Positions 27,071 to 37,400 of a DNA stretch of 64,000 nucleotides are shown here, one piece after another. Every line of letters starts with the position of its first letter. Position 1 is the stretch's first letter. Below the pieces are notes generated by a model. It had not been told where the DNA came from. It did no database searches and worked only from the letters and a program-made list of their open reading frames with translations. The stretch spans positions 1,952,501 to 2,016,500 of the forward strand of contig UGTZ01000001.1 of NCBI GenBank assembly GCA_900455085.1. Reading direction: 5' to 3'. The position numbers and the translations under genes were made by a program. This DNA comes from Providencia rettgeri. Lineage in GTDB: Bacteria > Pseudomonadota > Gammaproteobacteria > Enterobacterales > Enterobacteriaceae.

Positions 27071-27102
27071 AAGGGCCAGTATTTCATTTACTGGCCTTTT
27101 TG
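27071..27102 (+). terminator. Rho-independent terminator of nagZ
   Basis: GGCCAGTA (27074-27081) pairs with TACTGGCC (27089-27096), followed by five T residues. It closes the hinT-nagZ cluster. Confidence 0.85.
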
Positions 27103-27632
27103 TATCAATAGACATCAAAAAGCCTATGATTATGCATAAATAAAATAATAAAATTATTGCTCGCAGTAAAAGTTACCCGTAACTTTATTGATAGTTGCAC
27201 AGTTAATCTTAATGTTATTTTAAATTGTATTAGAGAAAAATGAATCAATACTTATTTCACTATTAAAAATAATTAGAGAATCTTTTATTGAAATAATCAT
27301 CTTGAAAATTGTTTTTTGAAATAAAAAAATGAAAATATTGATGATTATATTTGTTGCTAATTGAATTTTGAGTTTATTTAAAATAAACAGCTATAAATTT
27401 TGATTATGGTCTGTTTTTTATTTGGTTGGAATTATTAAATATGATTATGATACTTTTAATCATGAAATCGATTACCTTCAAAAGTTAAGATAAATTTAAA
27501 TAAATGAAACATTAGATGAGTTAAAGGCGTCTAATCACTAAATCATGATTATCATTTACTCAAATGTTACTTAATTGAAATTAAACGGTAGGGAATAATG
27601 CTTTCTTCTATGAGGAATTAAATAAAACATTC

Positions 27633-27758
27633 ATGGATTGGTTATACACCTATCAGCAATATGTATTTATATGTGAAATTTTATTAGGTTATATTTTATT
27701 CATGAGTCTTTATATGTATCAAGCGGATTACAAATATCCATTTAAATCTGTGTTTTAA
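27633..27758 (+). CDS. Possible small hydrophobic protein (41 residues)
   Basis: The frame runs from ATG 27633 to TAA 27756-27758. It encodes MDWLYTYQQYVFICEILLGY followed by a continuing hydrophobic, Tyr-rich stretch that could form one membrane helix. Upstream GAGGAA is about 17 bases away, too far for a normal ribosome-binding site. I do not recognise it, and chance occurrence in AT-rich sequence is quite possible. Confidence 0.2.
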   Translation: MDWLYTYQQYVFICEILLGYILFMSLYMYQADYKYPFKSVF

Positions 27759-27833
27759 CCAGATATAAATGAATTACTTATTGAATCCTATCCAAATGAA
27801 AGATTTACACATTAAGATCCCCTTAAGACAAAA

Positions 27834-27849
27834 TGTGACCAATATCACT
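27834..27849. promoter_or_regulatory. Candidate CRP (cAMP receptor protein) site
   Basis: The sequence TGTGA-N6-TCACT matches the CRP consensus TGTGA-N6-TCACA at nine of ten positions. It lies about 575 bases upstream of the porin/nucleotidase operon and about 60 bases upstream of a TTGACA box. Confidence 0.45.
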
Positions 27850-28424
27850 GTTGTTAGGTAGTTTAATGCAACCGATGTAACATGTTGTGACAGCGATCGT
27901 TTTAATTGACATAAAATTACGATAGCATTCGTATTATGAAAGATTTATGACAATTTAGAGTGATAAGTAATCAATTTTAAAAAACAGCAATTTAGTAGTT
28001 GTATTTTAAGTTAAATATTCAAATTTATTTGAGATGATTATTTCTCAGGGGCATCTTTTGTCATAAAAAATAGATAAGGAATAGAGTGGTAATTATTTTT
28101 TAATGGGTAAGTGTAGCGTCATTGCTTGAATTTTAAGTTAAATAAACGCGTAATGTGAGTAGTATGTCATTATCGATTAAATAATATATTTATGTGATCC
28201 CTATAAGGGATACCTCTATTCATAGAAATAAGTAAACACAAATGCAGACGAATACTGTATTAAATTTTTTTAAAAAATGACTTATGTGTTTGAAATGGAT
28301 GTATCTGTTTGTCTTTAAGTGAAATTATTTTATTAAGCTAAAAATAAAAATGGTGTTTTGTTGTTCATGGAAACATGGCACAGCATAAAATTAATTCAAA
28401 TAATCATTAACTAGGTTAACTCCA

Positions 28425-29777
28425 ATGAAAGTTAAAAATATTGCGTTATTAATGCTTTCTCCTTGCTATTTAGCTGTAGCAATGGCAAATGCCAGTAACT
28501 GGGAAGATTCTATCAAGGAAAATTCATTCATTGCAGATTCGGAGCTAGAACTGTCAACCCGTAACATGTGGAAATACTTAAAAACAGAAAACCGTTTTGA
28601 TAAAGACGAAAACCGTTATAGAAAACAAGTTGCGAATGCTTGGGGTCAAAACTTTCAAGCGGATTTCAAGTCAGGTTATTTTGCTGATGTCATTGGTTTT
28701 GATGCTTCCTATTATGGTGGTATCAAGTTAGGTGCAAGTAAAGACTTCGCCTCCCGTGCAATTTTATATAATGATGATGGCCATGCGAAAGGGTACAACA
28801 AAATTGGTCAACGTTATGCAAAAGTGAAACTGGACCTTGAGCCGGTAAAATTTAATGCCAAAGCAGGTTGGTTTACACTGAAAAATACGGGTATTTTCAC
28901 GAATTCACAGCGCTTATCATTGAACAGCTATAGCGGTTACTACACGAATACTGCGATCAGTGATTGGAGTTTGGATTTATTATATCTCGATAAAAAAGTT
29001 ATGCGTCGTGATAGCCCAAACATTGATGCCATGTATTTTACTGATGCTAACGGCGTTCGACACAATGTTAATCATGTCATCACGGGTGGAATTAACTACA
29101 ATACTAACCCATTGAAAGTTTACTATTTCTATGGTCAAGCCGATGATTTATTCCGTCAGCAAGGTTTAGAAGCAAAATATAAACTGACTTCAGATGTGAC
29201 ACTAGGTACACAAATCTATAACCATGAATACGGTAGTGATGGTAAACGTACTGAGACCGATAAACAAAAAGGTAAGCGTAATTTTGACAAGCGTGCATGG
29301 CACTATGCAGGAACGGCGGAATGGCGTATTCCTGAATCGCCTTGGACACTAAGCACAGGCTTAACTTATACCCAAGCGAAAAAAGCGAACGGTGTCGGAC
29401 AATTTGCGCGTAACCCGATTGGTAACACGCGTGGCCGTTTTAACTCTCCAGCTTATGCAGATATCGACTACGTACGTGATGGCGAAACCATGATTGCAAT
29501 GGCGGCTGAATATCGTATCAGTAAAGAACTGTCTGTTGGTGCCCGTACCAACTATTCAGAATTTAAATATGAAGGTGAAAGATTAAAACAAGGTCAATTT
29601 GGTCTGTTTAGCTATTGGAAACCAACTGAGAATCTATCCGTGTCATTAAGTGGTGGTCTGGGTTGGCACCACCAGCAAGAAAACGACTATACAACGCCAA
29701 AACTATATGATGGGCACTCACGTCGTGCACACTCGTTATCTGGATCAATGACAACGACTTACCGTTTTAAAATGTAG
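28425..29777 (+). CDS. OprD/ChiP-family outer-membrane porin
   Basis: The 450-residue protein has a Sec signal peptide (about residues 1-23, ending AMANA). It then shows the OprD-family pattern: FIADSELELSTRNMW, GWGQNF-like AWGQNFQADFKSGYFADVIG, FDASYYGGIKLG, and a series of amphipathic strands to the C terminus. Chitoporin ChiP and Pseudomonas OprD are the nearest named relatives. The C terminus is YRFKM rather than a terminal aromatic, which is unusual for a BAM substrate. The neighbouring 5'-nucleotidase, 36 bases downstream, suggests nucleosides or nucleotide breakdown products as cargo, but that is inference. Confidence 0.85.
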   Translation: MKVKNIALLMLSPCYLAVAMANASNWEDSIKENSFIADSELELSTRNMWKYLKTENRFDKDENRYRKQVANAWGQNFQADFKSGYFADVIGFDASYYGGIKLGASKDFASRAILYNDDGHAKGYNKIGQRYAKVKLDLEPVKFNAKAGWFTLKNTGIFTNSQRLSLNSYSGYYTNTAISDWSLDLLYLDKKVMRRDSPNIDAMYFTDANGVRHNVNHVITGGINYNTNPLKVYYFYGQADDLFRQQGLEAKYKLTSDVTLGTQIYNHEYGSDGKRTETDKQKGKRNFDKRAWHYAGTAEWRIPESPWTLSTGLTYTQAKKANGVGQFARNPIGNTRGRFNSPAYADIDYVRDGETMIAMAAEYRISKELSVGARTNYSEFKYEGERLKQGQFGLFSYWKPTENLSVSLSGGLGWHHQQENDYTTPKLYDGHSRRAHSLSGSMTTTYRFKM

Positions 29778-29813
29778 TCGATAGTTGAAAAAGATTAAAA
29801 AAAGGTAGGATAA

Positions 29814-31433
29814 ATGAAACATAAAATTGGATTACTCACACTGCTTATTTCTGGTGCACTCTTGGCGGGTTGTGCTCCCAAAAATACAGATACCGTAAAA
29901 GTACAAGTCATAGGTATTAATGATTTCCATGGTGCTTTACAAGCTCCGGGTGATGGTAAATTAGGCGGAATTGAGTCAATTGCAACACTGGTTAATCAAT
30001 TAAGAGCACAAAACGATAAAACTATCGTGGTTGGCGCTGGTGACTTAGTAGGGGCTAGCCCGTTACTGTCATCAATGTTCTATGACGAACCCACAATTGA
30101 AGCGCTAAGCGCGATTGGTATGGAAACCAGCGCAGTTGGTAACCATGAGTTTGATAAAGGTAAAGAAGAGCTGCTGAGAAAACAAAACGGTGGCTGTCAC
30201 CCAACCGCAGGTTGTGTGGGTAAAGATTCTTTTGCGGGTGCAGACTTCAACTACTTAGCGGCCAACGTTATTGTTAAAGAAACAGGTGAAACTCTGTTCC
30301 CATCTTACTTTATTAAAGAGTTTGATGGCATTCCAATGGCATTTATTGGTTTAACGTTAGAAGGCACACCTGCTATCGTAACGCCAAGTGGAACGGCAGG
30401 GTTAGAATTCAAAAATGAAGTTGAAACTATCAATAACCAAGTTAAGTTATTAAAAGCACAGGGTATTAATAGTATCGGTGTTTTGATCCATGAAGGTGCC
30501 ACACAACAAGTTGACACTAAAGTTAAAGATATTAACCGTTGTGATAATATCAAAGGCCCAATTGTTGATATCGTTAAACAGTTAGATACTAATGTAGACT
30601 TTGTTGTTAGTGGCCATACGCACCAAGCGTATAATTGTGAAATCAATGGAATGACAGTAATTTCTGCTCAATCTAATGGGACTTTATTGTCTCAATTAAA
30701 TATTGAGATTGATAGAAATACGAAAGATATTGTTAGCATCAATGCAAAAAATATCCCCGTTGAAACCAGCCGTTATGAGAAAAACCCTGAGTTAACCACC
30801 TTCGTACAAAAATACGAAAAAATTGCCTTACCTATTTCACAGCAAGTGATGGGGTCTTTGACGGCTAATGTGGATAAAAAATTATTACCAGCAGGGGATT
30901 CTACCTTAGGTAAGATTATTGCAGATGGTCAATTATATGCAGCCTCCAGTAAAGAAGCAGGCGGTGCACAAATTGCATTTATGAACAGTGGCGGTATTCG
31001 CGCTGACATGAAAGCAGGGGAATTGACTTATGGTGACATTTTCACGGTGCAACCGTTCTCTAATGTGGTTGTCACACAGTCACTGACAGGTGCTCAAATC
31101 AAGCAAGCACTTGAGCAACAATGGGATCGTGCTCGTCCGCAAGTTATGCCTGTTTCTAAAGGTTTTTACTACGAGTGGGATGACAGCCGCCCAGTGGGTG
31201 ACAAAGTTATTCAAAAATCAATGAAATTAAACGGTAAGCCGTTAGATATGAATAAAAGCTATCGTGTTGCTGCAAATGAATTCTTAGCAACTGGTGGTAG
31301 CCGCTTCTCTGCCTTTAATCAAGGTAAAGACCGTGTTTATAGCCTTCCAGACAACGAAGCATTAATGCAATACTTTAAAGATAACTCGCCAGTTTCAGTT
31401 CCAACTGATGTGCGTATAAAGAAAATTAAATAA
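29814..31433 (+). CDS. Lipoprotein 5'-nucleotidase / 2',3'-cyclic phosphodiesterase family (UshA-like)
   Basis: The 539-residue protein has a lipobox (LLAGC, about residue 20), so it is membrane-anchored rather than soluble like E. coli UshA. The N-terminal calcineurin-type metallophosphatase domain has all metal motifs: GINDFHG, GAGDLVGASP, GNHEFDKG and VSGHTHQAY. The C-terminal 5'-nucleotidase domain has NSGGIRADM and YGDIFTVQPFSN. It is likely to dephosphorylate nucleotides at the cell surface or in the periplasm. It is co-transcribed with the porin. A Cys pair in the insert (GGCHPTAGCVG) may form a disulfide. Confidence 0.88.
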   Translation: MKHKIGLLTLLISGALLAGCAPKNTDTVKVQVIGINDFHGALQAPGDGKLGGIESIATLVNQLRAQNDKTIVVGAGDLVGASPLLSSMFYDEPTIEALSAIGMETSAVGNHEFDKGKEELLRKQNGGCHPTAGCVGKDSFAGADFNYLAANVIVKETGETLFPSYFIKEFDGIPMAFIGLTLEGTPAIVTPSGTAGLEFKNEVETINNQVKLLKAQGINSIGVLIHEGATQQVDTKVKDINRCDNIKGPIVDIVKQLDTNVDFVVSGHTHQAYNCEINGMTVISAQSNGTLLSQLNIEIDRNTKDIVSINAKNIPVETSRYEKNPELTTFVQKYEKIALPISQQVMGSLTANVDKKLLPAGDSTLGKIIADGQLYAASSKEAGGAQIAFMNSGGIRADMKAGELTYGDIFTVQPFSNVVVTQSLTGAQIKQALEQQWDRARPQVMPVSKGFYYEWDDSRPVGDKVIQKSMKLNGKPLDMNKSYRVAANEFLATGGSRFSAFNQGKDRVYSLPDNEALMQYFKDNSPVSVPTDVRIKKIK

Positions 31434-31453
31434 TAAAATTTAATATTTCATGA

Positions 31454-31492
31454 AAAACTCTGAGGGTGTTTATCATCTTTGGAGTTTTTTTT
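31454..31492 (+). terminator. Possible terminator after the nucleotidase gene
   Basis: AAAACTC near 31454 can pair with GAGTTTT near 31484, followed by further T residues. The loop is long, so this is only a moderate candidate. Confidence 0.4.
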
Positions 31493-31701
31493 GTGCTTTA
31501 TTTAGAGGTATGTTGAAAATGAGAAGAGGGTAATTGATTATGCGCAACAAATAAAAAATGATAGAATAATGATTCTCATTATCACTATTCTGTCTGTGGA
31601 ATTAAACAATTGATTGATATAAATACCAAAAAGCTGACTCGATTCATTTGGTGGAAAAAATGATTTGACGAATGTGATCGTAGTCATAATAATCAACTAA
31701 A

Positions 31702-31715
31702 TTGATGTGAATCAA
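31702..31715. promoter_or_regulatory. FNR binding site upstream of ndh
   Basis: TTGATGTGAATCAA matches the FNR consensus TTGAT-N4-ATCAA perfectly. In E. coli FNR represses ndh anaerobically, and the site is placed 135 bases before the ndh start. The 416-bp gap (31434-31849) contains no gene. Confidence 0.8.
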
Positions 31716-31849
31716 TATTTGGTATTACCAATAGACCACTCATGATATTCTAGTTGGTATGGAAGGAGCTGTGGCTACTTATTGTTATATAAGGCTTTTC
31801 TAGATGAGAAGCCTTAAATAACATTAATATATTTTGTTTCGAGGGATTT

Positions 31850-33154
31850 ATGACCTTATCTCAACCCAAAATCATCGTTGTAGGCGGCGGTGCTGGTGGA
31901 TTAGAACTGGCAACACGTTTAGGCCGTAAGTTGGGCCGTAAGAAACGTGCACAAATTACGTTGGTTGACCGCAACCCGAGTCATTTATGGAAACCGCTAT
32001 TGCATGAAGTTGCGACAGGTTCGTTAGATGATGGCGTCGATGCGATAAGCTATCTGGCTCATGCTCGCCATAATGCGTTCAATTTCCAACTGGGTTCACT
32101 AACGAATATTGACCGTGAAAATAAAACAGTCGTTCTCGGTGAACTTTATGATAAGCATGGTGAATTATTAGTTCCTTTGCGTGAGCTTGAGTACGATATT
32201 TTAGTCATGGCATTAGGTAGTACTTCGAATGATTTTGGTACACCGGGTGTTAAAGAACATTGTATTTTCCTAGATAACCCACACCAAGCGCACCGTTTTC
32301 ACGATGAAATGTTAAATCTATTTTTACGTTATTCAGTACGCGATAACGCAGAAGAGAGCGTTAATATTGCCATTGTTGGGGGGGGAGCTACGGGGGTTGA
32401 GTTATCTGCTGAACTCTATAATGCGGTTGAGCAATTAACCAGTTATGGTTTTAAAGGGTTAGACACAGATGCACTGAATGTCACATTAGTTGAAGCAGGC
32501 GAGCGTATCCTACCCGCCTTACCTCCGCGAATTTCAAGTGCCGCACACCAAGAACTTAATAAGCTAGGTGTAAATGTATTGACGAAAACTATGGTAACCA
32601 GTGCTGATGCAGATGGTTTGAATACGAAAGAAGATGGTAAAATTCATGCAGACCTAATGGTTTGGGCAGCGGGGATTAAAGCACCTGATTTCATGAAAGA
32701 TATCGCTGGATTAGAAACAAACCGTATTAACCAATTGGTAGTAAAGCCGACATTGCAAACGTCTCGTGATGATATGATTTTTGCTATTGGCGATTGCGCA
32801 TCTTGTGCTAAGCCAGAAGGGGGCTTTGTTCCTCCAAGAGCACAGTCAGCCCACCAAATGGCCAGCCTTTGTTATGACAATATTGTTGCTTTAATGAAAG
32901 GCAAACCTTTAAAAGAGTATGTATATAAAGACCATGGCTCATTAGTTTCACTATCTCGATTTAGTACAGTTGGTAGCTTAATGGGGAATTTAATGCGTGG
33001 GGATATGATGGTAGAAGGGCGAATTGCGCGTTTTGTATACATTTCTTTATATCGTATGCACCAAATTGCATTACATGGTTACATTAAGACAGGGCTAATG
33101 ATGCTTGTTGGCAGTATTAACAGAATTATTCGACCAAAGTTAAAACTGCATTAA
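31850..33154 (+). CDS. ndh: Type II NADH dehydrogenase
   Basis: The 434-residue protein has the same length as E. coli Ndh. It has an FAD-binding GGGAGGLELATRLG at the N terminus, an NADH-binding IVGGGATGVELSAEL in the middle, FAIGDCASC near the second FAD contact, and a hydrophobic/amphipathic C-terminal membrane-binding tail. It oxidises NADH and reduces ubiquinone without pumping protons. It is probably repressed under anaerobiosis by FNR through the upstream box. Confidence 0.97.
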   Translation: MTLSQPKIIVVGGGAGGLELATRLGRKLGRKKRAQITLVDRNPSHLWKPLLHEVATGSLDDGVDAISYLAHARHNAFNFQLGSLTNIDRENKTVVLGELYDKHGELLVPLRELEYDILVMALGSTSNDFGTPGVKEHCIFLDNPHQAHRFHDEMLNLFLRYSVRDNAEESVNIAIVGGGATGVELSAELYNAVEQLTSYGFKGLDTDALNVTLVEAGERILPALPPRISSAAHQELNKLGVNVLTKTMVTSADADGLNTKEDGKIHADLMVWAAGIKAPDFMKDIAGLETNRINQLVVKPTLQTSRDDMIFAIGDCASCAKPEGGFVPPRAQSAHQMASLCYDNIVALMKGKPLKEYVYKDHGSLVSLSRFSTVGSLMGNLMRGDMMVEGRIARFVYISLYRMHQIALHGYIKTGLMMLVGSINRIIRPKLKLH

Positions 33155-33194
33155 TCTACGAGTAGTTACTGGTTTAATTTGGTTTGATGATCGC

Positions 33195-33234
33195 CATGCA
33201 CCTGTGTATTTCTATAACAGGTGCATGTTTTTTG
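33195..33234 (+). terminator. Rho-independent terminator of ndh
   Basis: CATGCACCTGT (33195-33205) pairs perfectly with ACAGGTGCATG (33217-33227), followed by TTTTTT. Confidence 0.9.
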
Positions 33235-33736
33235 TATTTTATAATGATAAATAGGTATGCTAATAAAGTATATTAACTGAATCTGTCAAGGTTTATTTAT
33301 GTTAAATATTACTTGGAAAAACTATTTAGATCAAATTTAAGAGATTAAATATCGATTATATTGCCACTATTACTTATATATTGTATTTAAATGAAATTAA
33401 AACCTACAAATTAATATATATTGAGTCAATATAATTTAGCTTACCTTAAGTTTAAAATAATTTAAGTATAAATGTATTTATATAACGAAAAGTTATCATG
33501 GAAATCACTCCATCTATCTTATTGATTGTTAATTATAAAATAACGCATTCAATTGAGGTGATATGTGAAGTTGCACTAATGGTGAAACTTATGGTTTCTA
33601 ATACAGTTATAATAAATATTTGTTTTGATGATAAATTAAGATAATTCCAAAAAACAATACAAATAGTACGTAATTATCGAATTATTTTAGATTGTGGTTA
33701 CAATAGATGCGGCATATTTTAATAAGGGTTAATACA
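33235..33736. other. AT-rich intergenic region after ndh
   Basis: About 500 bp of very AT-rich sequence with no convincing gene. A 48-codon frame at 33499-33645 has no ribosome-binding site and no recognisable content. The promoter of the following gene should lie near the right end. I see no other structure. Confidence 0.5.
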
Positions 33737-34330
33737 ATGAAGCTAAAATTTAAGTTGTTATTAGCAACTGTAGTGGCATTCGTTATTGTATTGCTCGTGA
33801 TTTTATTCAACCAAGAACCTGAAACGAAATTGGCGACAGTGTTATCTGTCGAGCCGATCAAAGCTAATCGCCTTGTTGAGTACCAAAATTGTACAGTAAC
33901 AGGAGTCTTAGGCACGTTTAACCAACAATCCCTTTCTCGGTTTCATCCTGCACAAAGCGAATGCAAAATGATTTTCATGATTGAAGCATTACAAGGGAAA
34001 GGCTTTCCATCTCTGTTTGATATGCAAAATCAAACCTGTGTTAACACACAAAAAATGGAATTAGTTATTGTTGGATATGACGTCGTTTACCAAATTGATA
34101 AAAGCATTGGGAAAGTTAGAACATCCTATGAACCATCAATGTTTATTCCTTTGGATGACAAAGGGCGCTTAGTGCTAACATCATCTAATTCAGTGTGTGA
34201 AACCATGCGCAGTGATATAAAAGAATTATTACCATTTTATTGTTTGCAACAAAATGAATTGCCAATCACCAGAAACTCATCAACAATCTTAGAACTGCAA
34301 CCGAACAAAAATACATTTGGCTTTATGTAA
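33737..34330 (+). CDS. Membrane-anchored protein in the YcfJ/UmoD position, function unknown
   Basis: The ATG at 33737 gives 197 residues; an upstream in-frame start at 33707 adds ten. An N-terminal hydrophobic segment (about residues 6-25) looks like a signal anchor. The next stretch, ATVLSVEPIKANR then YQNCTVTG, resembles the part of YcfJ that follows its membrane segment, and ycfJ also lies after ndh in E. coli. However, the glycine-zipper domain of YcfJ is absent. The remainder contains several Cys (NCT, SECKM, QTCV, SVCE, YCLQ) suited to periplasmic disulfides. In Proteus the UmoD regulator of flhDC is related to YcfJ, so a similar envelope-signalling role is conceivable but unproven. 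Confidence 0.55.
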   Translation: MKLKFKLLLATVVAFVIVLLVILFNQEPETKLATVLSVEPIKANRLVEYQNCTVTGVLGTFNQQSLSRFHPAQSECKMIFMIEALQGKGFPSLFDMQNQTCVNTQKMELVIVGYDVVYQIDKSIGKVRTSYEPSMFIPLDDKGRLVLTSSNSVCETMRSDIKELLPFYCLQQNELPITRNSSTILELQPNKNTFGFM

Positions 34331-34357
34331 TAATAATTATATAAAAATTATAGAGAT

Positions 34358-34385
34358 AAAAGGCTACACGAAAGTAGCCTTTTAT
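34358..34385. terminator. Bidirectional terminator between 33737 gene and mfd
   Basis: AAAAGGCTAC (34358-34367 approx.) pairs with GTAGCCTTTT (34374-34383 approx.). A and T runs on both sides let it serve both converging genes. Confidence 0.85.
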
Positions 34386-34403
34386 CATTTTATAGCTTTA
34401 AAC

Positions 34404-37400
34404 CTAGATAATTTGGTGTTCTTCAAATCCGATAAGTAACTGCTTAATAAATTCTAGTCGAGAGGCTCGTTCTGTTAAATCGTGGAAAAATTTTAGTCGA
34501 ACAGGGCCATCTAACCGATAAGTTTGTGGCTGGTTTTGTAATAAGCTGATTAAGAAACTTGGATCGACTTTATTTTTATCACCAAATTCAATAAAACCAC
34601 CTTTTTCATGGGCTTCAATACGTTTAATACCAAGGGATTGCGCTTGTAATCGAATAGCTGCGTTAGCTAACAGGAATTTACCTGCGTCAGGTAAGCTGCC
34701 AAAGCGGTCGATTAGCTCTGTACGCAATTCGTCGAGCTCCTGACTATTTTTAGCACTGGCTATTCGTTTATAGAAAGATAAGCGAATGTTCACATCGTGA
34801 ATATAGTCGTCTGGCAGCAGAACAGGCATGCGTAATTCAACTTCGGTTTGTTGGCTAGTTAAATCTTCCAATGAAGGCTCGCGCCCCTCTTTTAGCGCAT
34901 CAACAGCACTTTCTAGCAGTTCCATATAGAGGGTAAAACCAATCGTGGTCATTTGGCCACTTTGATCTTCACCAAGTAATTCACCTGCACCGCGAATTTC
35001 CAAATCGTGAGTTGCTAGAGCAAACCCCGCACCTAAATCCTCCAGTGAAGAAATGGCTTCAAGGCGTTTATGAGCATCAGAGGTCATCGCTTTTGGATGT
35101 GGTGTGAGCAAGTATGCATAAGCTTGGTGGTGAGAACGTCCTACTCGGCCACGCAGTTGATGGAGTTGAGCTAACCCGAAATGGTCAGCACGCTCAATAA
35201 TAATAGTATTCGCTGTTGGTATATCAATACCCGTTTCAATAATTGTAGTGCATATCAATACATTAAAACGTTGATGATGGAAATCCGTCATAACGCGCTC
35301 TAATTCACGTTCACGCATTTGACCATGGCCAACAACAAAGCGTGCCTCAGGGACTAATTCTTCAAGGCGTGCCTTTGCCTTTTCAATATTTTCAACATCA
35401 TTGTAAAGGTAATAAACTTGGCCGCCACGTAAGGTTTCCCGTAAAATTGCTTCGCGGACAACTAAGTCATCGTATTGACGCACAAAGGTTTTCACAGCCA
35501 AACGGCGCGCTGGTGGTGTGGCGATAATCGATAAATCACGCATGCCACTCATGGCCATGTTAAGAGTACGAGGGATCGGTGTGGCTGTTAGTGTTAAGAT
35601 ATCAACGTCTGCACGCATGGCTTTGATGCGTTCTTTATGGCGGACACCAAAGCGGTGCTCTTCATCGACGACGAGTAAGCCTAAATCTTTCCATACTAAG
35701 TCACTTTGCAGTAACTTATGGGTACCAATTAGAATATCAACTTTACCTTCAGCAGTTTGTGCAATAATTTGTTGTTGCTCTTTCGCTGTTTTAAAGCGTG
35801 ATAACATTTCGATACGCACAGGCCAGTTAGCAAACCTATCTTTAAAATTATCGTAATGCTGTTGGGCAAGTAGTGTCGTAGGCACCAAAACGGCAACTTG
35901 CTTGTTATTATTAATCGCTAGGAATGCGGCTCGCATTGCCACTTCGGTTTTACCAAAGCCTACATCGCCACAAACCAGTCGGTCCATGGCTAAGGGTTGG
36001 CACATATCGCTGAGAACGGCATTGATGGCAACTTCTTGGTCAGGTGTCGTTTCGAAAGGAAAGCCTTGGCAAAATTCTTGGTATTGTTGTTTATCATGTT
36101 TGAATGCAAAACCGGCTTTAGCAGCACGTTGAGCATAAATATCAAGAAGTTCAGCCGCGACATCGCGTACTTTTTCTGCGGCTTTCTGACGGGCACGCCC
36201 CCAGCTATCACTACCTAATTTATGCAACGGGGCATTTTCATCTGCACCACCGGCATAACGGCTAATTAAATGGAGTGAAGAAACCGGAACATACAGCTTA
36301 TCATCACCTGCGTAGGTTAAAATTAAATATTCAGCTTTAATACCACCCGCTTCCAAAGTAATTAGACCTTGGTAACGACCCACACCATGCTCAATATGTA
36401 CAACAGGTTGCCCAGGGCGTAATTCAGCTAAGTTACGAATGAGGGTGTCGGTATTAATGGTGCGGCGATTATCTGTTCGGCGGCGAACAACACGCTCCCC
36501 AAGTAAATCACTTTCGCAAATTAATGCCCTATGGATATCGGATTGAATAAAGCCGTGTTCAGCGGCCCCAATCGTGATGGCAAATCGGCTGTCAGTAGGG
36601 TGAGTATAGCTTTGAATAATATCAGGCCGAATTTTTAAACGTGCTAAGAGCTCGGTAACAGTTTCACGCCGGCCTTCACTTTCTACAGAAAAGACGATAG
36701 TTCCATCAAACTGTTCAGTAAACTGCCGCAATTTTTCGAGCGGTGTTTTACTTTGCCCTTGTGTGCTGATATCCGGTAATGGCAGGTAGTCTAAATTGGT
36801 ATTTGCCGCTTTTTTGGGCAGAGACTCGGGCGATAATTGAATACGAGGCCATTTTTTTAACGATTGATTAAGTTGTTCAACAGTTAGCCATAGCTCTGAA
36901 GGTGGGAGCAGTGGGCGCATTGGGTCGACACCACGGCTTTCATACCGCTGCTGAGTATCAACCTGAAAGCGTTCAGCCGCTTCTTGTAAGTTCTGTGAAA
37001 CAATTAAACTTGATGGCGGTAAATACTCAAATAACGATGGCAGTGGCTGCGCGAAGAATAAAGGTTGCCAATACTCTATACCTGCCGGTAAGGTATTCTT
37101 ACTGACCTGCTGGTAAATATGTTCTGGATCTCGGCGAACTTCAAAGCGCTCGCGCCATTGGCTGCGGAAACGTTCAATAGCGTCTTTATCGGTCGGAAAT
37201 TCATGAGCTGGCAGTAAATTAATTTGTTCTACTTCTTCGAGTGTTCTTTGCGAGTCAACGTCAAAAGTTCGCAAGCTATCAATTTCATCATCGAAGAAAT
37301 CAATACGAAATGGCAATGAACTTCCCATAGGAAATAAATCGAGTAAAGCGCCACGTGTGGCATATTCACCATGTTCTAAAACTTGTTCTACATGGCGATA

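Larger units (their letters stand above)
27103..28424. promoter_or_regulatory. Long AT-rich region upstream of the porin gene
   Basis: There are about 1.3 kb without a convincing gene. It holds a CRP-like palindrome TGTGA-CCAATA-TCACT at 27834-27849 and a TTGACA box at 27906-27911 with possible -10 sequences TCGTAT or TATTAT after it. It also holds a 41-codon frame at 27633-27758 (listed separately). The porin start at 28425 is about 490 bases beyond this candidate promoter. That implies either a long leader or a second promoter nearer the gene. The rest is poly(A)/poly(T)-rich sequence of the kind bound by H-NS. Confidence 0.4.

Noticed and set aside
33499..33645. A 48-codon frame after ndh.
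   Set aside because: No ribosome-binding site, no recognisable features, and expected by chance in very AT-rich DNA.
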